A stretch of 47,085 bases of DNA from Myxococcales bacterium (GTDB taxonomy: Bacteria > Myxococcota_A > Polyangia > Polyangiales > Polyangiaceae), in assembly GCA_025355005.1 (NCBI GenBank), contig JANXLV010000087.1:1-47085 (forward strand), written 5' to 3'. Under the pieces are notes generated by a model that saw only the letters and a program-made list of their open reading frames with translations, was not told the origin of the DNA and did no database searches. The position numbers were made by a program, and so were the translations under genes. Below are positions 6,751-15,700 of this stretch, in pieces (the first letter of the stretch is position 1; every line of letters starts with the position of its first letter).

Positions 6751-8538
6751 CTACGGGACGACCAGTACTCGCTCCGTCGGCGTGACGTCGAAGAGCTCCT
6801 CTACCTTGTCGGCGCGGTGCGCGAGCACTGCTCGCTGGTTGATGTAGCCCTTGTCGGTGAGCTCTCCGCGGTCGATGCTCGGTGGCTCCTCGAGGATCAG
6901 GGCTCTCACGACGCGCGTGCTGTTGCTCCCGTTTGCGACGTTGTGGGCGGTCAGCGCGGCTAGCAGCTGCGCGCGGCACTCGCCTTCGTTGGTGCCTGCC
7001 GTGAGAAAGAGGAGCACTCCGATCGCATCGCGATCGTGTCCTGCGACGACAAGGTCCGAGACGTGGGGCGCGCACGCCGTCGTGAGCTTCACGCGCAGCG
7101 CGCCGACGGACACCCACGTGCCGCTCGTGAGCTTGAAGTTCTCCGCCGTGCGCCCGTCGAACACGACACCGCGCGCGGGAGCCTCGTCATCCGCGAGCTT
7201 GCCCGCATCCCCGGTGCGCAGGAATCCGTGCTCGTCCTTGGGCGCTGGTGTGATCTCTCCACCGGCGTTCCATGCGCCTGGCGTGACGTTCGGACCGCGC
7301 ACGCGGAGCTCCAGCTTCTCCGCGTCTGGCACGAGACGCAGCTCGCAGCCGGGCACCGGCACGCCGATGTTCCCCGCGCGCTCGATCGCGAAATGCACGC
7401 TGGTCACGAGCGGCGAGGTCTCGGTCGATCCCCACGCCGACACGAACGGCACGCCGCCATCGCGATGCTTCCGCGCGACCGTCTCCAGCCGTTCCCACAG
7501 GCTCTGCGGAAGCGCGGCGGCCGCATAGAAGAGGAGGTCGAGCCTGGAGAAGAGGCGTGCGGCGAGACGATCGTCGTCCTCGAGGAACGGCAGGAGCATC
7601 TCGAAGCCGCGGGGCACGTTGAAGTACAGCGACGGTGACACCGACGAGAGCAGCTGCACCGTCTCCTCGATGCGGCCCGGCGCAGGCCTTCCGCTGTCGA
7701 TGTGGAGCACGCCGCCGTGCTTCAGCACCATGTTGAAGTTGTGGTTGCCGCCGAACGTGTGGCTCCACGGCAACCAGTCCACGACGACTGGCGGCTTGTC
7801 CGAAAGGAACGGCCACACCATCGCGATGGACTCCTGGTTGGAGACGAGCATGCGCTGCGTGTTGACGATGCCCTTCGGCGTTCCGGTGGAGCCTGACGTG
7901 AACAGGATCTTCGCGACGGTGGTCGGTGAGACGCGGTACTCGCCCTCGTCGTCGCGTGGGCGCTTGCCGTGCGCGAGGAGCTCGTGGAATGGGACCGCGG
8001 TCCCACCTGCGCGCGTGGTGGAAGCGACGACGGATACGGACGATGCAGCGGCGCCACGCTCCAGCGCCTCGAGCGCGGGTGCAAAGAGGTGGTCGTCCGA
8101 CACGTAGATCACGGCGGGGGCCACCACGGCCGCGACGTCGCGGAGCTTCTGGTGGTCGCGTGACGACAGCGAGTACGCAGGCGACACAGGCGCAGCGGGC
8201 GCGCCCACGTGCATCGCAGCGAGCGTGACGAGCGCATGGTCGATCGCGTTGTCCGAGAGCAACATCACGGGACGAGTGCTCGACGCACCGAGCCCGACGA
8301 GCCCGCGACCAAGCCCATGCACAGCAGTCGCGGCTTCTGCGTATGTCACGACGCGCCGCCCGACGGTCGCGCGCTCGGTCAGGAATGGCGCGTCGGGCGT
8401 GCGGTGCGCCCAGCTCTCCAGCCAGTCGCCGATCATGTGGCCGGATGGCTCGAACGGCGTGCGCGAGGCAAGGTGAATCACGCCATCCGCGTCGCGCGTG
8501 CACGCGATGTCAGGAGCTGCGAAGCGCGGCATCTTCAT
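6751..8538 (-). CDS. fcs: Feruloyl-CoA synthase
   Basis: This adenylate-forming enzyme activates ferulate or a related hydroxycinnamate to its CoA thioester, the entry step to vanillin formation. The AMP-binding loop TSGSTGTPKGI lies at about residues 214-224, followed by LPWSHTFGGNHNFN, the WGSTETSP adenine-binding segment and a RTGD motif. The N-terminus (MPRFAAPDIACTR) is characteristic of the feruloyl-CoA synthase branch. The length of 595 residues fits. Only the ATG at 8538 or the one at 8532 makes sense, because a longer frame would run across the divergent pntA gene. No enoyl-CoA hydratase/aldolase or vanillin dehydrogenase gene is nearby, so the pathway context is missing and the substrate could be another aryl acid. 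Confidence 0.85.
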   Translation of the reverse strand: MKMPRFAAPDIACTRDADGVIHLASRTPFEPSGHMIGDWLESWAHRTPDAPFLTERATVGRRVVTYAEAATAVHGLGRGLVGLGASSTRPVMLLSDNAIDHALVTLAAMHVGAPAAPVSPAYSLSSRDHQKLRDVAAVVAPAVIYVSDDHLFAPALEALERGAAASSVSVVASTTRAGGTAVPFHELLAHGKRPRDDEGEYRVSPTTVAKILFTSGSTGTPKGIVNTQRMLVSNQESIAMVWPFLSDKPPVVVDWLPWSHTFGGNHNFNMVLKHGGVLHIDSGRPAPGRIEETVQLLSSVSPSLYFNVPRGFEMLLPFLEDDDRLAARLFSRLDLLFYAAAALPQSLWERLETVARKHRDGGVPFVSAWGSTETSPLVTSVHFAIERAGNIGVPVPGCELRLVPDAEKLELRVRGPNVTPGAWNAGGEITPAPKDEHGFLRTGDAGKLADDEAPARGVVFDGRTAENFKLTSGTWVSVGALRVKLTTACAPHVSDLVVAGHDRDAIGVLLFLTAGTNEGECRAQLLAALTAHNVANGSNSTRVVRALILEEPPSIDRGELTDKGYINQRAVLAHRADKVEELFDVTPTERVLVVP

Positions 8539-8550
8539 CTCTGGGTCGCT

Positions 8551-8579
8551 TATGATACTTAACTCCGGGCCAGCGTCCA
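8551..8579 (-). promoter_or_regulatory. Possible promoter in the fcs-pntA divergent gap
   Basis: The 55-bp divergent gap contains TATCAT (8552-8557 on the minus strand) with TGGACG (8574-8579) 16 bp upstream, a plausible sigma-70 promoter for fcs with a very short leader. On the plus strand the same bases read TATGAT, a possible pntA minus-10 without a clear minus-35. Confidence 0.25.
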
Positions 8580-8593
8580 CGTAGTCTGGGCGC

Positions 8594-10201
8594 GTGCCAG
8601 AAACTGTGCGAATCGGGATCCCCAAGGAAAGCGCCGCCGGCGAGCGGCGGGTTGCAGCGACTCCAGACTCGGTGACCAAGCTCGTTGCGGCCGGTTTCAG
8701 CGTGACCGTCGAGCGCGGCGCGGGAGAGGCCTCGAGCCTCGGCGATGCCGCATACGAGGCCGCGGGTGCCACGCTCGGAGCCGCAGAGGTCGTGTGGAGC
8801 TCGTCCGACATCGTGGCGAAGGTACGCCCGCCGTCGCATGCGGAGGTCGCGAAGCTCAGCGAAGGCACGCTGCTCGTCTCGTTGCTCCAACCAGAGCGCG
8901 ACGCTGAGCTGCCGGAGCTGCTCGCCAAGCGCAAGGCATCGTCCATCGCCCTGGAGCGCATCCCGCGGATCTCGCGCGCGCAGAAGATGGACGTGCTGTC
9001 GTCCATGGCGAATCTCGCCGGATATCGCGCTGTGATCGAGGCCGCACAGTATTTCCAGCGCACGTTCAGCGCGCAGGTCACGGCGGCGGGCACCATTCCC
9101 CCAGCGCGCGTGCTGGTCATCGGCGCTGGCGTCGCCGGGCTCGCTGCAGTGGCAGCCGCGCGCGCGCTCGGCGCAGAGGTGCGCGCGTTCGACACGCGGC
9201 CCGCGACGAAGGAACAGATCGAGAGCCTCGGGGCGACGCACCTCACGGTCACCGTGGAAGAGGACGCGGACGGCGGCGGTGGCTACGCGAAGGAGATGAG
9301 CGACGCGTTCCTGGCCTCGGAGATCGCGCTCTTCACGTCGCAAGCCGCGGAGGTGGACGTCATCATCACCACCGCGCTGATCCCCGGCAAGCCAGCGCCC
9401 GTGCTCGTGCCGGAAGCGGTCGTGTCCGCCATGAAGGCGGGATCGGTCATCGTCGATCTAGCGGCGGAACAAGGCGGAAACTGCTCCGCGTGCAAGCCAG
9501 GCGAGGTCGTCGTGCACAACGGCGTCACGGTGATCGGCTACACCGATCTGCCAAGCCGCATGGCCTCAAGCGCGAGCCGCCTCTTCGCCACCAACGTCGT
9601 TCACCTCCTCATGGAGATGGGCGGCGGAACCAAGTTCCGGATCGATCTCGAGAGCGACGTCGTTCGCCCCGCGCTCGTCGTCCACAAGGGAGACGTGCTC
9701 CCGCGGCCACCACCGAAGGCCGCTGCATCGCCGGCCACGCCCGCGGCCAAGGTGGACCTGCCTCCGCCGCCATCGTCGAAGAGCTCACTTCGTCCGCCGC
9801 CCGCGGAGGATTTGAAGCCGCTACAGCAGAACATTCGCTCGCCAACGCGACGTGCGTGGGGCACCACGGTGGGCGGTCTGATCGTCATCCTCGTGCTCTT
9901 CGTCGCGGGTCGCTTCGCGCCACCCGACTTCCTGCAGCACTCGACGGTGTTCATCCTCGCGTGCTTCGTCGGTTGGCAGGTCATCTGGAGCGTCCAGCCC
10001 GCGCTTCACACACCGCTGATGAGCGTGACCAACGCCGTCAGCGGCATCATCATCATCGGCGGAATGCTGCAGATCGGCGCGGGTCTCGACGCCGCGTCGG
10101 TGCTTGGCGCAGCGGCCGCGCTGTTCGCAGCGATCAACATCGCAGGCGGCTTCCTGGTCACCGAACGCATGCTGCGCATGTTCCAGCGAGGTCGCGAGTG
10201 A
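8594..10201 (+). CDS. pntA: NAD(P) transhydrogenase subunit alpha
   Basis: PntA forms, with PntB, the inner-membrane enzyme that couples proton entry to hydride transfer from NADH to NADP+. The 535-residue protein combines the NAD-binding domain I and a membrane part, as in the E. coli subunit of about 510 residues. Visible features are the N-terminal [19 protein letters not shown], the nucleotide fold [20 protein letters not shown], the segment [15 protein letters not shown] and the conserved [15 protein letters not shown] Pro/Ser linker at about 375-405 leads into four membrane segments. The start is a GTG at 8594. Its stop overlaps the GTG start of pntB by 4 bp. Confidence 0.95.
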   Translation: MPETVRIGIPKESAAGERRVAATPDSVTKLVAAGFSVTVERGAGEASSLGDAAYEAAGATLGAAEVVWSSSDIVAKVRPPSHAEVAKLSEGTLLVSLLQPERDAELPELLAKRKASSIALERIPRISRAQKMDVLSSMANLAGYRAVIEAAQYFQRTFSAQVTAAGTIPPARVLVIGAGVAGLAAVAAARALGAEVRAFDTRPATKEQIESLGATHLTVTVEEDADGGGGYAKEMSDAFLASEIALFTSQAAEVDVIITTALIPGKPAPVLVPEAVVSAMKAGSVIVDLAAEQGGNCSACKPGEVVVHNGVTVIGYTDLPSRMASSASRLFATNVVHLLMEMGGGTKFRIDLESDVVRPALVVHKGDVLPRPPPKAAASPATPAAKVDLPPPPSSKSSLRPPPAEDLKPLQQNIRSPTRRAWGTTVGGLIVILVLFVAGRFAPPDFLQHSTVFILACFVGWQVIWSVQPALHTPLMSVTNAVSGIIIIGGMLQIGAGLDAASVLGAAAALFAAINIAGGFLVTERMLRMFQRGRE

Positions 10202-11634
10202 ACCAGGGCGGCATTACAACGGTCGCCTACCTCGTGGCGGGCGTCCTCTTCATCCGCAGCCTCGGCGGCCTCTCCAAGCAAGAGACCGCGCGGCGCGGTA
10301 ACGGGCTCGGCGCCGTCGGCATGGCGGTCGCAGTCGCCATCACCGCCGTGGCGTGGGCCAGTCGCGGAACGGAGGGTTGGTCCATGGCCATCCTCCTCAT
10401 CGCCGCGCTCACCATCGGCGGCTTCATCGGCGGGTGGCTCGCGCGCCGCGTCGAGATGACCGGCATGCCGGAGCTCGTCGCGATCCTCCACAGCTTCGTC
10501 GGCCTCGCGGCCGTGCTCGTCGGGTTCGCGTCATACATGGCACCGGGCGCCGCGGCGTTCGATCAGCCTGGTGCAGAGCGCACCGTTCACCTCGTGGAGG
10601 TCGGCGTCGGAATCGCCGTGGGCGCGCTCACATTCACAGGGTCCATCATCGCGTGGGCGAAGCTTCGCGGAACCATCTCCGGCAAGCCGCTGCTCCTCTC
10701 CTCGCGCCACGGCCTCAACGCCAGCGCGGCCATCGCGATCGTCGCGCTCTGCGTGCCGCTCGTCCTCGCGCACGGCACGTCGGGTCTGCCCTATCTCGTC
10801 ACCATCGCGATCCTCGCAGGCCTGCTCGGTATTCACCTCGTCATGGCCATCGGCGGCGCTGACATGCCGGTCGTCGTGTCACTGCTCAACAGCTACTCGG
10901 GTTGGGCGGCCGCCGCGGCAGGCTTCGTGCTCGCGAACGATCTCTTGATCGTGACTGGCGCGCTCGTCGGCTCCAGCGGCGCGATCCTCTCCATCATCAT
11001 GTGTCGCGCGATGAACCGCTCGATCCTCAACGTCATCTTCGGCGGATTCGGTACGGCCGACCACACGACCACCGGTGCCTTCGCTGCCGTGCCCGTCGGC
11101 GACGTACAGGAGCTGAAGCTCGACGGTGTCGCGGCGCTGCTACGCGACGCAAAACGCGTCATCGTGGTCCCCGGCTACGGAATGGCCGTGGCTCGGGCGC
11201 AGAGCTCCGTGTTCGAGCTCACGCGCGCCCTCCGCAAGGGCGGGTGCGAGGTGCTCTTCGCCATTCACCCCGTCGCCGGACGCCTCCCGGGTCACATGAA
11301 CGTGCTCCTCGCAGAGGCTGGCGTCCCGTACAACCTCGTGCTCGAGATGGACGAGATCAACCGTGACTTCCCGAGGACGGACGCGGTCCTCGTCATTGGC
11401 GCGAACGACATCGTCAACCCGGGCGCGCTCGAAGATCCCAAGAGCGCGATCTACGGCATGCCCGTGCTCGAGGTGTGGAAGGCGAAGACCGTCGTGGTGC
11501 TCAAGCGCGGCATGGCCGCTGGCTATGCTGGCGTGGAAAACCCGCTATTTTACCTCACGAACACCCGCATGCTCTTCGGCGACGCCAAGAAGAGCATCGA
11601 CGGCCTGGTCGCCGCCGTAAAGGCCAGCTCCTAG
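10198..11634 (+). CDS. pntB: NAD(P) transhydrogenase subunit beta
   Basis: The 478-residue protein has the PntB layout: about nine membrane segments (to about residue 280) and then the NADP-binding domain III, with [32 protein letters not shown] and [17 protein letters not shown]. The open frame extends far upstream inside pntA, but the real start is the GTG at 10198, which shares GTGA with the pntA stop and places [11 protein letters not shown] at the N-terminus, as in other PntB proteins. The pair is a complete transhydrogenase, so the cell can generate NADPH at the expense of the proton gradient. Confidence 0.95.
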   Translation: MNQGGITTVAYLVAGVLFIRSLGGLSKQETARRGNGLGAVGMAVAVAITAVAWASRGTEGWSMAILLIAALTIGGFIGGWLARRVEMTGMPELVAILHSFVGLAAVLVGFASYMAPGAAAFDQPGAERTVHLVEVGVGIAVGALTFTGSIIAWAKLRGTISGKPLLLSSRHGLNASAAIAIVALCVPLVLAHGTSGLPYLVTIAILAGLLGIHLVMAIGGADMPVVVSLLNSYSGWAAAAAGFVLANDLLIVTGALVGSSGAILSIIMCRAMNRSILNVIFGGFGTADHTTTGAFAAVPVGDVQELKLDGVAALLRDAKRVIVVPGYGMAVARAQSSVFELTRALRKGGCEVLFAIHPVAGRLPGHMNVLLAEAGVPYNLVLEMDEINRDFPRTDAVLVIGANDIVNPGALEDPKSAIYGMPVLEVWKAKTVVVLKRGMAAGYAGVENPLFYLTNTRMLFGDAKKSIDGLVAAVKASS

Positions 11635-11658
11635 CGAATGATCACGTACAATGATGGG

Positions 11659-12708
11659 ATGCGTGCTTCGCAGCTCCCGCTCCCGGCGCTCTGCGCGATG
11701 TGCGCGCTCGTGGGCGTGAGCGGCTGCCGCGAGCTGCTCGGCATCGGCGACAGCGGAGACGACAACGCCCACGAAGACGGTGGTGTCGGCGCCGACGCGC
11801 AGGCGACAACGGATGGCGCCGTCACATCACGGACCGACGGCGCCGGCGCGCAGGATGGCGCCACCGTGGACGCAGGTCGAGAAGCGGGGAGCGTGAACGT
11901 CGACGCCCGCTTTACGGCGTGGAAGCCCGCGCCTGACACCCCGACGCAGCTCTCGACCACGAACGGCGGCGCCGTGGTCGTGGACGCCGTGACCGGGCTC
12001 TGGTGGGAGCAGACGAACGCGCACGGCGTCGGCACGCTCGGCGCCGCGGCCGCCTATTGCGCAAGCATCAACACGGGCGGCCAGCAGGACTGGCGAGTGC
12101 CCACGCGCGTGGAGCTCATCTCCATCGTGGACTTCGCCGCGCCGCTGGAGCTACCAGCCATCTTCGACTCGCCCAAGAGCGAGCAGTGGACCCAGTCGCG
12201 GCTCATCGGCGACGGCACACAGGTCTACTTCGTCGACTTCGTCAGCAACGCGACATTCTCGCTCGTCGGCAATATCTCCCCCGCGAGCAGCGCGGGTTAC
12301 GTTCGCTGCGTTCGCAACGGACGGCCGCTGCCCGCAAGCCCCACGTCCCCGCTCCCTCCGGGCCTCTGGGTCCAGCAGGGCATTTATGTGCATAATACAC
12401 TTACTGATCAGAGCTGGGAGAAGACGCCGTCCACCGTGCCCGCCGACTACGACGGCGCGGCCCAGCATTGCGCGTCGCTCGTTGGCGCCGCCTATCGCAT
12501 TCCAACCATACGTGAGCTGGACTCGTTGACGGACGAGAGCCGCATCGCAAACCCGGCGTGGCCTGCAGCGTTCGACGGCACCCAGGCCGAGTACTGGAGC
12601 CAGACCCCCGTGGACGGATCGACCAACTTCACCTGGAAGAGCAGCGGCCTCTACGGAGTCTCTGCGACGAACAAGACCAACATCTACGTACGCTGCGTAT
12701 CGCCGTAG
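11659..12708 (+). CDS. DUF1566 double-domain lipoprotein
   Basis: A signal peptide with lipobox (LVGVSGC) is followed by an Asp/Gly/Ala-rich spacer of about 60 residues and two DUF1566 modules. Module one has TGLWWEQTN, DWRVPTRVEL and YVRCVRNG; module two has LTDQSWEKTP, AYRIPTIREL and YVRCVSP. The family is a C-type-lectin-like/FGE-like surface module of unknown ligand. I place the start at the second ATG (11659, MRASQLPLP), because the first (11638) would put polar residues before the signal peptide. It follows pntB by 24 bp on the same strand but has no obvious link to it, and it meets slyD tail to tail with a 1-bp gap. Confidence 0.85.
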   Translation: MRASQLPLPALCAMCALVGVSGCRELLGIGDSGDDNAHEDGGVGADAQATTDGAVTSRTDGAGAQDGATVDAGREAGSVNVDARFTAWKPAPDTPTQLSTTNGGAVVVDAVTGLWWEQTNAHGVGTLGAAAAYCASINTGGQQDWRVPTRVELISIVDFAAPLELPAIFDSPKSEQWTQSRLIGDGTQVYFVDFVSNATFSLVGNISPASSAGYVRCVRNGRPLPASPTSPLPPGLWVQQGIYVHNTLTDQSWEKTPSTVPADYDGAAQHCASLVGAAYRIPTIRELDSLTDESRIANPAWPAAFDGTQAEYWSQTPVDGSTNFTWKSSGLYGVSATNKTNIYVRCVSP

Positions 12709-12709
12709 A

Positions 12710-13336
12710 TCAGTTGGGCTTGTCGGTCGCCTTGTCGGCGCCCTTCTTGCCGAGCGTGACGAGCCGGTTGCCCTCGTTGTCGTGGGCGTGTCCGTGCTCG
12801 TCGCCGTGATCGCCGTGATCGTGGTCGCAGTCGGGACCGTGGATGTGCCCTTCTGCTTCTTCGAGATCGGCGGCGGCCTGCGCGAGCTCCTCCTCCGTGG
12901 CCTCCCGCACCTCGCGCACACGCACTTGATAGTGGAGCGTGAGACCGGCGAGCGGATGGTTCGCATCCACGATGACGCCTTCCGTGGTGAGCTCCACCAC
13001 GCGCATCACGACCTCGTCGCCGTCGGGTGACTCGGCGACGAACTCGTCCCCGGGATTGATCTTCTTCGGATCGGGAAAGTCCTGCTTGTCGACCTCGAGC
13101 ACGAGCTCGTCGTCGCGGTCGCCGTAGCCCTCGGCGGGCGGCACGATGATCTTCTTCTCGTCGCCGACGGCGAGTCCCGAGAGTCCCGCCTCGAGCCCAG
13201 GCACGAGCATGCCGTAGCCGTGCACATAGGAGATGGGCTCGCCACCGTCACCGATGCTCTCGTCGAGCACCTCGCCCTTGTCGTTCTTGAGCGTGTAGTC
13301 GAGGAGGACGTACGCGTTCGGTTCGATCTTGGACAT
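12710..13336 (-). CDS. slyD: SlyD-like FKBP-type peptidyl-prolyl isomerase
   Basis: The 208-residue protein has an FKBP core (YVLLDYTLKNDKGEVLDES, PPAEGYGDRD) with the insert-in-flap domain between them, as in SlyD, and a C-terminal His/Asp-rich metal tail (HIHGPDCDHDHGDHGDEHGH). SlyD proteins fold proline-containing substrates and bind nickel or zinc. The open frame runs much further upstream, but only the ATG at 13336 gives the SlyD N-terminus (MSKIEPN). Stop and start of the upstream aconitase-family gene and slyD overlap as TGATG, so the two are translationally coupled; the metal-binding chaperone may assist a metal-cluster enzyme (inference). Confidence 0.93.
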   Translation of the reverse strand: MSKIEPNAYVLLDYTLKNDKGEVLDESIGDGGEPISYVHGYGMLVPGLEAGLSGLAVGDEKKIIVPPAEGYGDRDDELVLEVDKQDFPDPKKINPGDEFVAESPDGDEVVMRVVELTTEGVIVDANHPLAGLTLHYQVRVREVREATEEELAQAAADLEEAEGHIHGPDCDHDHGDHGDEHGHAHDNEGNRLVTLGKKGADKATDKPN

Positions 13337-15330
13337 CAGAAGAGCTCCTCGGGAGAGACGATACGGCCAAGGACGGCGCTCGCCGCCACGACCAACGGGC
13401 TCGCAAGATACACTTTTCCCGGCCCGCTGCGCCCTGGGAAATTGCGGTTGATGGCGCTCACGGTCACCTGGTCTGGGCTGTCCGAAACGCCTGGGCCCGC
13501 CTTGATGCACGCGCCACACGACGGGTCCACGAGCTCCGCCCCTGCCTTCGTGAACACGTCGAGGTAGCCCTTCTTCTCGGCGTAGCGCCGGATGTCCTGC
13601 GAGCCGAACTGGATGTAGAGGTGCACGCCGTCCTTTACCTTGAGGCCCTTCGCGAGCGCGGCGGAGAGCACGCGCGCGTACATGTCCATGTCGGTCTTCT
13701 TGCCGCCGGTGCACGAGCCGCCGTACGCGATGTCGATCTTCACGTCGTTGCCGCCGCTCGCCGCGCGGAGGTCGGACAGCTTCACGCCGTTGCGCGGATC
13801 GCCGGGCGTCGCGACCATCGGGTCGATCGCGGAGAGATCGATCTCGAACGTGGCGCAGTACACGGCGCCCGGATCTGCCTTCACGATACGCGCACGCACG
13901 TCGTCGGCTGAAAGACCGCGCTGCGTGACCAGGTAGTCGACGATCACCTCGTCGGCCTCGATGATGCCGGTGAACCCGCCGGCCTCGACCGCCATGTTCG
14001 TGAGCGTCGCGCGCTCGTCGAGCGACATGGTGGTGATGCCAGCGCCGCCGAACTCGAGCACCTTGCCGATGCCTTGCCCGCTCTTGAAGAACTCCTGCGA
14101 CAGGATGAAGAGCATCACGTCCTTCGCGCACACGCCGGACTTCATGGCGCCGGAGAGGTTGAAGCGCGCGGTCTCCGGCACGGTGACGCGGACGTCCTTC
14201 GTGTACCAGGCGTTCGCCATGTCCGTGGAGCCCACGCCGAACGCGAAGCAGCCGAGCGCGCCCGCCATGCACGTGTGCGAGTCGGTGCCGCACACGAGAT
14301 CGCCAGGAAGAGCGATCTCCTCGATGACCTTGTTGTGGCAGATGGCCTCGCTGCCGACGAGCTTGTCGTCGCGACGCACCTCACCGTAGAGCTTGATTTT
14401 GTGCTTCTTCGTGAAGCTCTCCTGCACGGTGGCGAGCTCCTCTGCCTGCTCCTTGAGGCCCATGTCGCGGTGGGCCTTCGGCATGACGAGATCGAGGAAG
14501 GTGAGGTGATCGCGGAACGCCCACACACTGTCGGGGTCGTTCACCTTCGCGTCCTTGCCCATCTCGGCGACGAAGAGAGAGTCTGCCATGGGCGTCACGT
14601 ACTCGTGGCTGAAGCGGACGTCGGTGCGCGCGAAGAACGCGTCGCCAGGCTTCACGGCAACAGCGCCGAGCGTGCCCAGCTTCGCGTCCGCGACGACCTT
14701 CTTCGCGAGGATCTTCTCGCACAGCGTCATGGGGCGCGAGGGCGTCTCGATCATGGGCGGCGTGGTCTCACCCGCCATGCGAGCGCGGTTGTATGCGAAG
14801 AGACCGCCGCATTCCACGATGCTCGCGCTGATGGCGTCGAGGCCCTTCGTGAACTCGCTCATCGGGATCGACTCGCCCGCCTCGATGCGCGGGATGAGGC
14901 CGAAGTCCGTGCTGGTGAGGAGGCCGATGTTCTGCGCGTTCTGCTTGTAGATCTTCTCGATGCTCTTCGCGATGACGAGGCGAACGCCGCTCTTGAGCTC
15001 GCTGTACGGCGCGGTCTCACGGCTACTGCCGCAGCCCTTGGAGATGCCGCTCACGATGACGCCGAAGCCGCCGCCCTTGATCGCGTCCTTCTGGACCTTG
15101 TTGCCGCGCAGACCGACGAGGCAGAAGCGCGCGAGCGTCTCGTCGTAGTAGTAGCAAACCCATCCGGGCGTGAGCTCGTCAGTCGAGATGTTGCCCATGA
15201 GCGGACGCGCGTCGTCCCACGGGAGCTTCTCTCCAGCGAGCTGCTTTTCCAGCAGCGCGAGGTCCTCCGTGATGTAGAGGATTTTGCCTGCAATCTGCAC
15301 GCTCTGATCGGAGTGGTTCGTCGCGGCCAT
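13336..15330 (-). CDS. Aconitase/isopropylmalate dehydratase family enzyme, fused swivel and catalytic domains
   Basis: The 664-residue protein joins a small-subunit-like swivel domain (about 1-190: GNISTDELTPG, SKGCGSSRETAPYS) to a large-subunit catalytic domain (about 200-664) resembling LeuC. The cluster ligands are visible: Cys540 in GGSCTGG and Cys605/Cys608 in PSCGACIK, with VCGTDSHTC earlier. The swivel-first order matches the arrangement in AcnB and is opposite to AcnA; the HEAT-like domain of AcnB is missing. It probably dehydrates/hydrates a citrate- or isopropylmalate-like acid, but the exact substrate cannot be read from sequence. The start ATG at 15330 gives MAATNHSDQ; the longer frame overlaps genes on the other strand. 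Confidence 0.85.
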   Translation of the reverse strand: MAATNHSDQSVQIAGKILYITEDLALLEKQLAGEKLPWDDARPLMGNISTDELTPGWVCYYYDETLARFCLVGLRGNKVQKDAIKGGGFGVIVSGISKGCGSSRETAPYSELKSGVRLVIAKSIEKIYKQNAQNIGLLTSTDFGLIPRIEAGESIPMSEFTKGLDAISASIVECGGLFAYNRARMAGETTPPMIETPSRPMTLCEKILAKKVVADAKLGTLGAVAVKPGDAFFARTDVRFSHEYVTPMADSLFVAEMGKDAKVNDPDSVWAFRDHLTFLDLVMPKAHRDMGLKEQAEELATVQESFTKKHKIKLYGEVRRDDKLVGSEAICHNKVIEEIALPGDLVCGTDSHTCMAGALGCFAFGVGSTDMANAWYTKDVRVTVPETARFNLSGAMKSGVCAKDVMLFILSQEFFKSGQGIGKVLEFGGAGITTMSLDERATLTNMAVEAGGFTGIIEADEVIVDYLVTQRGLSADDVRARIVKADPGAVYCATFEIDLSAIDPMVATPGDPRNGVKLSDLRAASGGNDVKIDIAYGGSCTGGKKTDMDMYARVLSAALAKGLKVKDGVHLYIQFGSQDIRRYAEKKGYLDVFTKAGAELVDPSCGACIKAGPGVSDSPDQVTVSAINRNFPGRSGPGKVYLASPLVVAASAVLGRIVSPEELF

Positions 15331-15373
15331 GTTCGCTGTGACTAGCACTTCGTCGGCCTGTATGCTGCCCGGC

Positions 15374-15687
15374 ATGCGAACGAATGCCACAACATGGGCT
15401 CTCCTGTCCGCGCTGGGTCTGACGGTCGGCTGCGCAAACGAGCCACCGCCCGCCTCTGCTACGAGGACCTGCTGCACACGAACGACAAGGCCGCTGGCCG
15501 CGTCACGATGCAGTTCGTCATCGGCAAGGATGGCTCCGTGACGTCCACCAAGGACAATGGCTCTGACATCGGCGATGCGAAGATGGTGGCGTGCATCAAG
15601 GGCGCCTTCGACAAGATCACGTTTCCGCAGCCCGAGGGCGGGACCGTCACGGTGATCTACCCGCTCGTGTTCGCGCCGGGAGACTGA
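15374..15687 (+). pseudogene. Frameshifted TonB/AgmX-C-terminal-like lipoprotein
   Basis: One frame starting at 15374 encodes a lipoprotein signal peptide (MRTNATTWALLSALGLTVGC, then ANEPPPAS). A second frame supplies the expected continuation from about 15450: RLCYEDLLHTNDKAAGRV, QFVIGKDGSV, KMVACIKGAFDKITFPQPEGG, ending VIYPLVFAPGD at 15687. That is the AgmX/PglI or TonB-C-terminal-like domain normally attached to such signal peptides in myxobacteria. Neither frame alone makes a sensible exported protein, and about 30-40 linker residues seem to be missing, so a deletion with frameshift or a base-calling error near 15440-15460 is likely. Alternatively, a 97-residue cytosolic protein starts at 15394. 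Confidence 0.6.
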
Positions 15688-15700
15688 CGTCGAGCCTACG

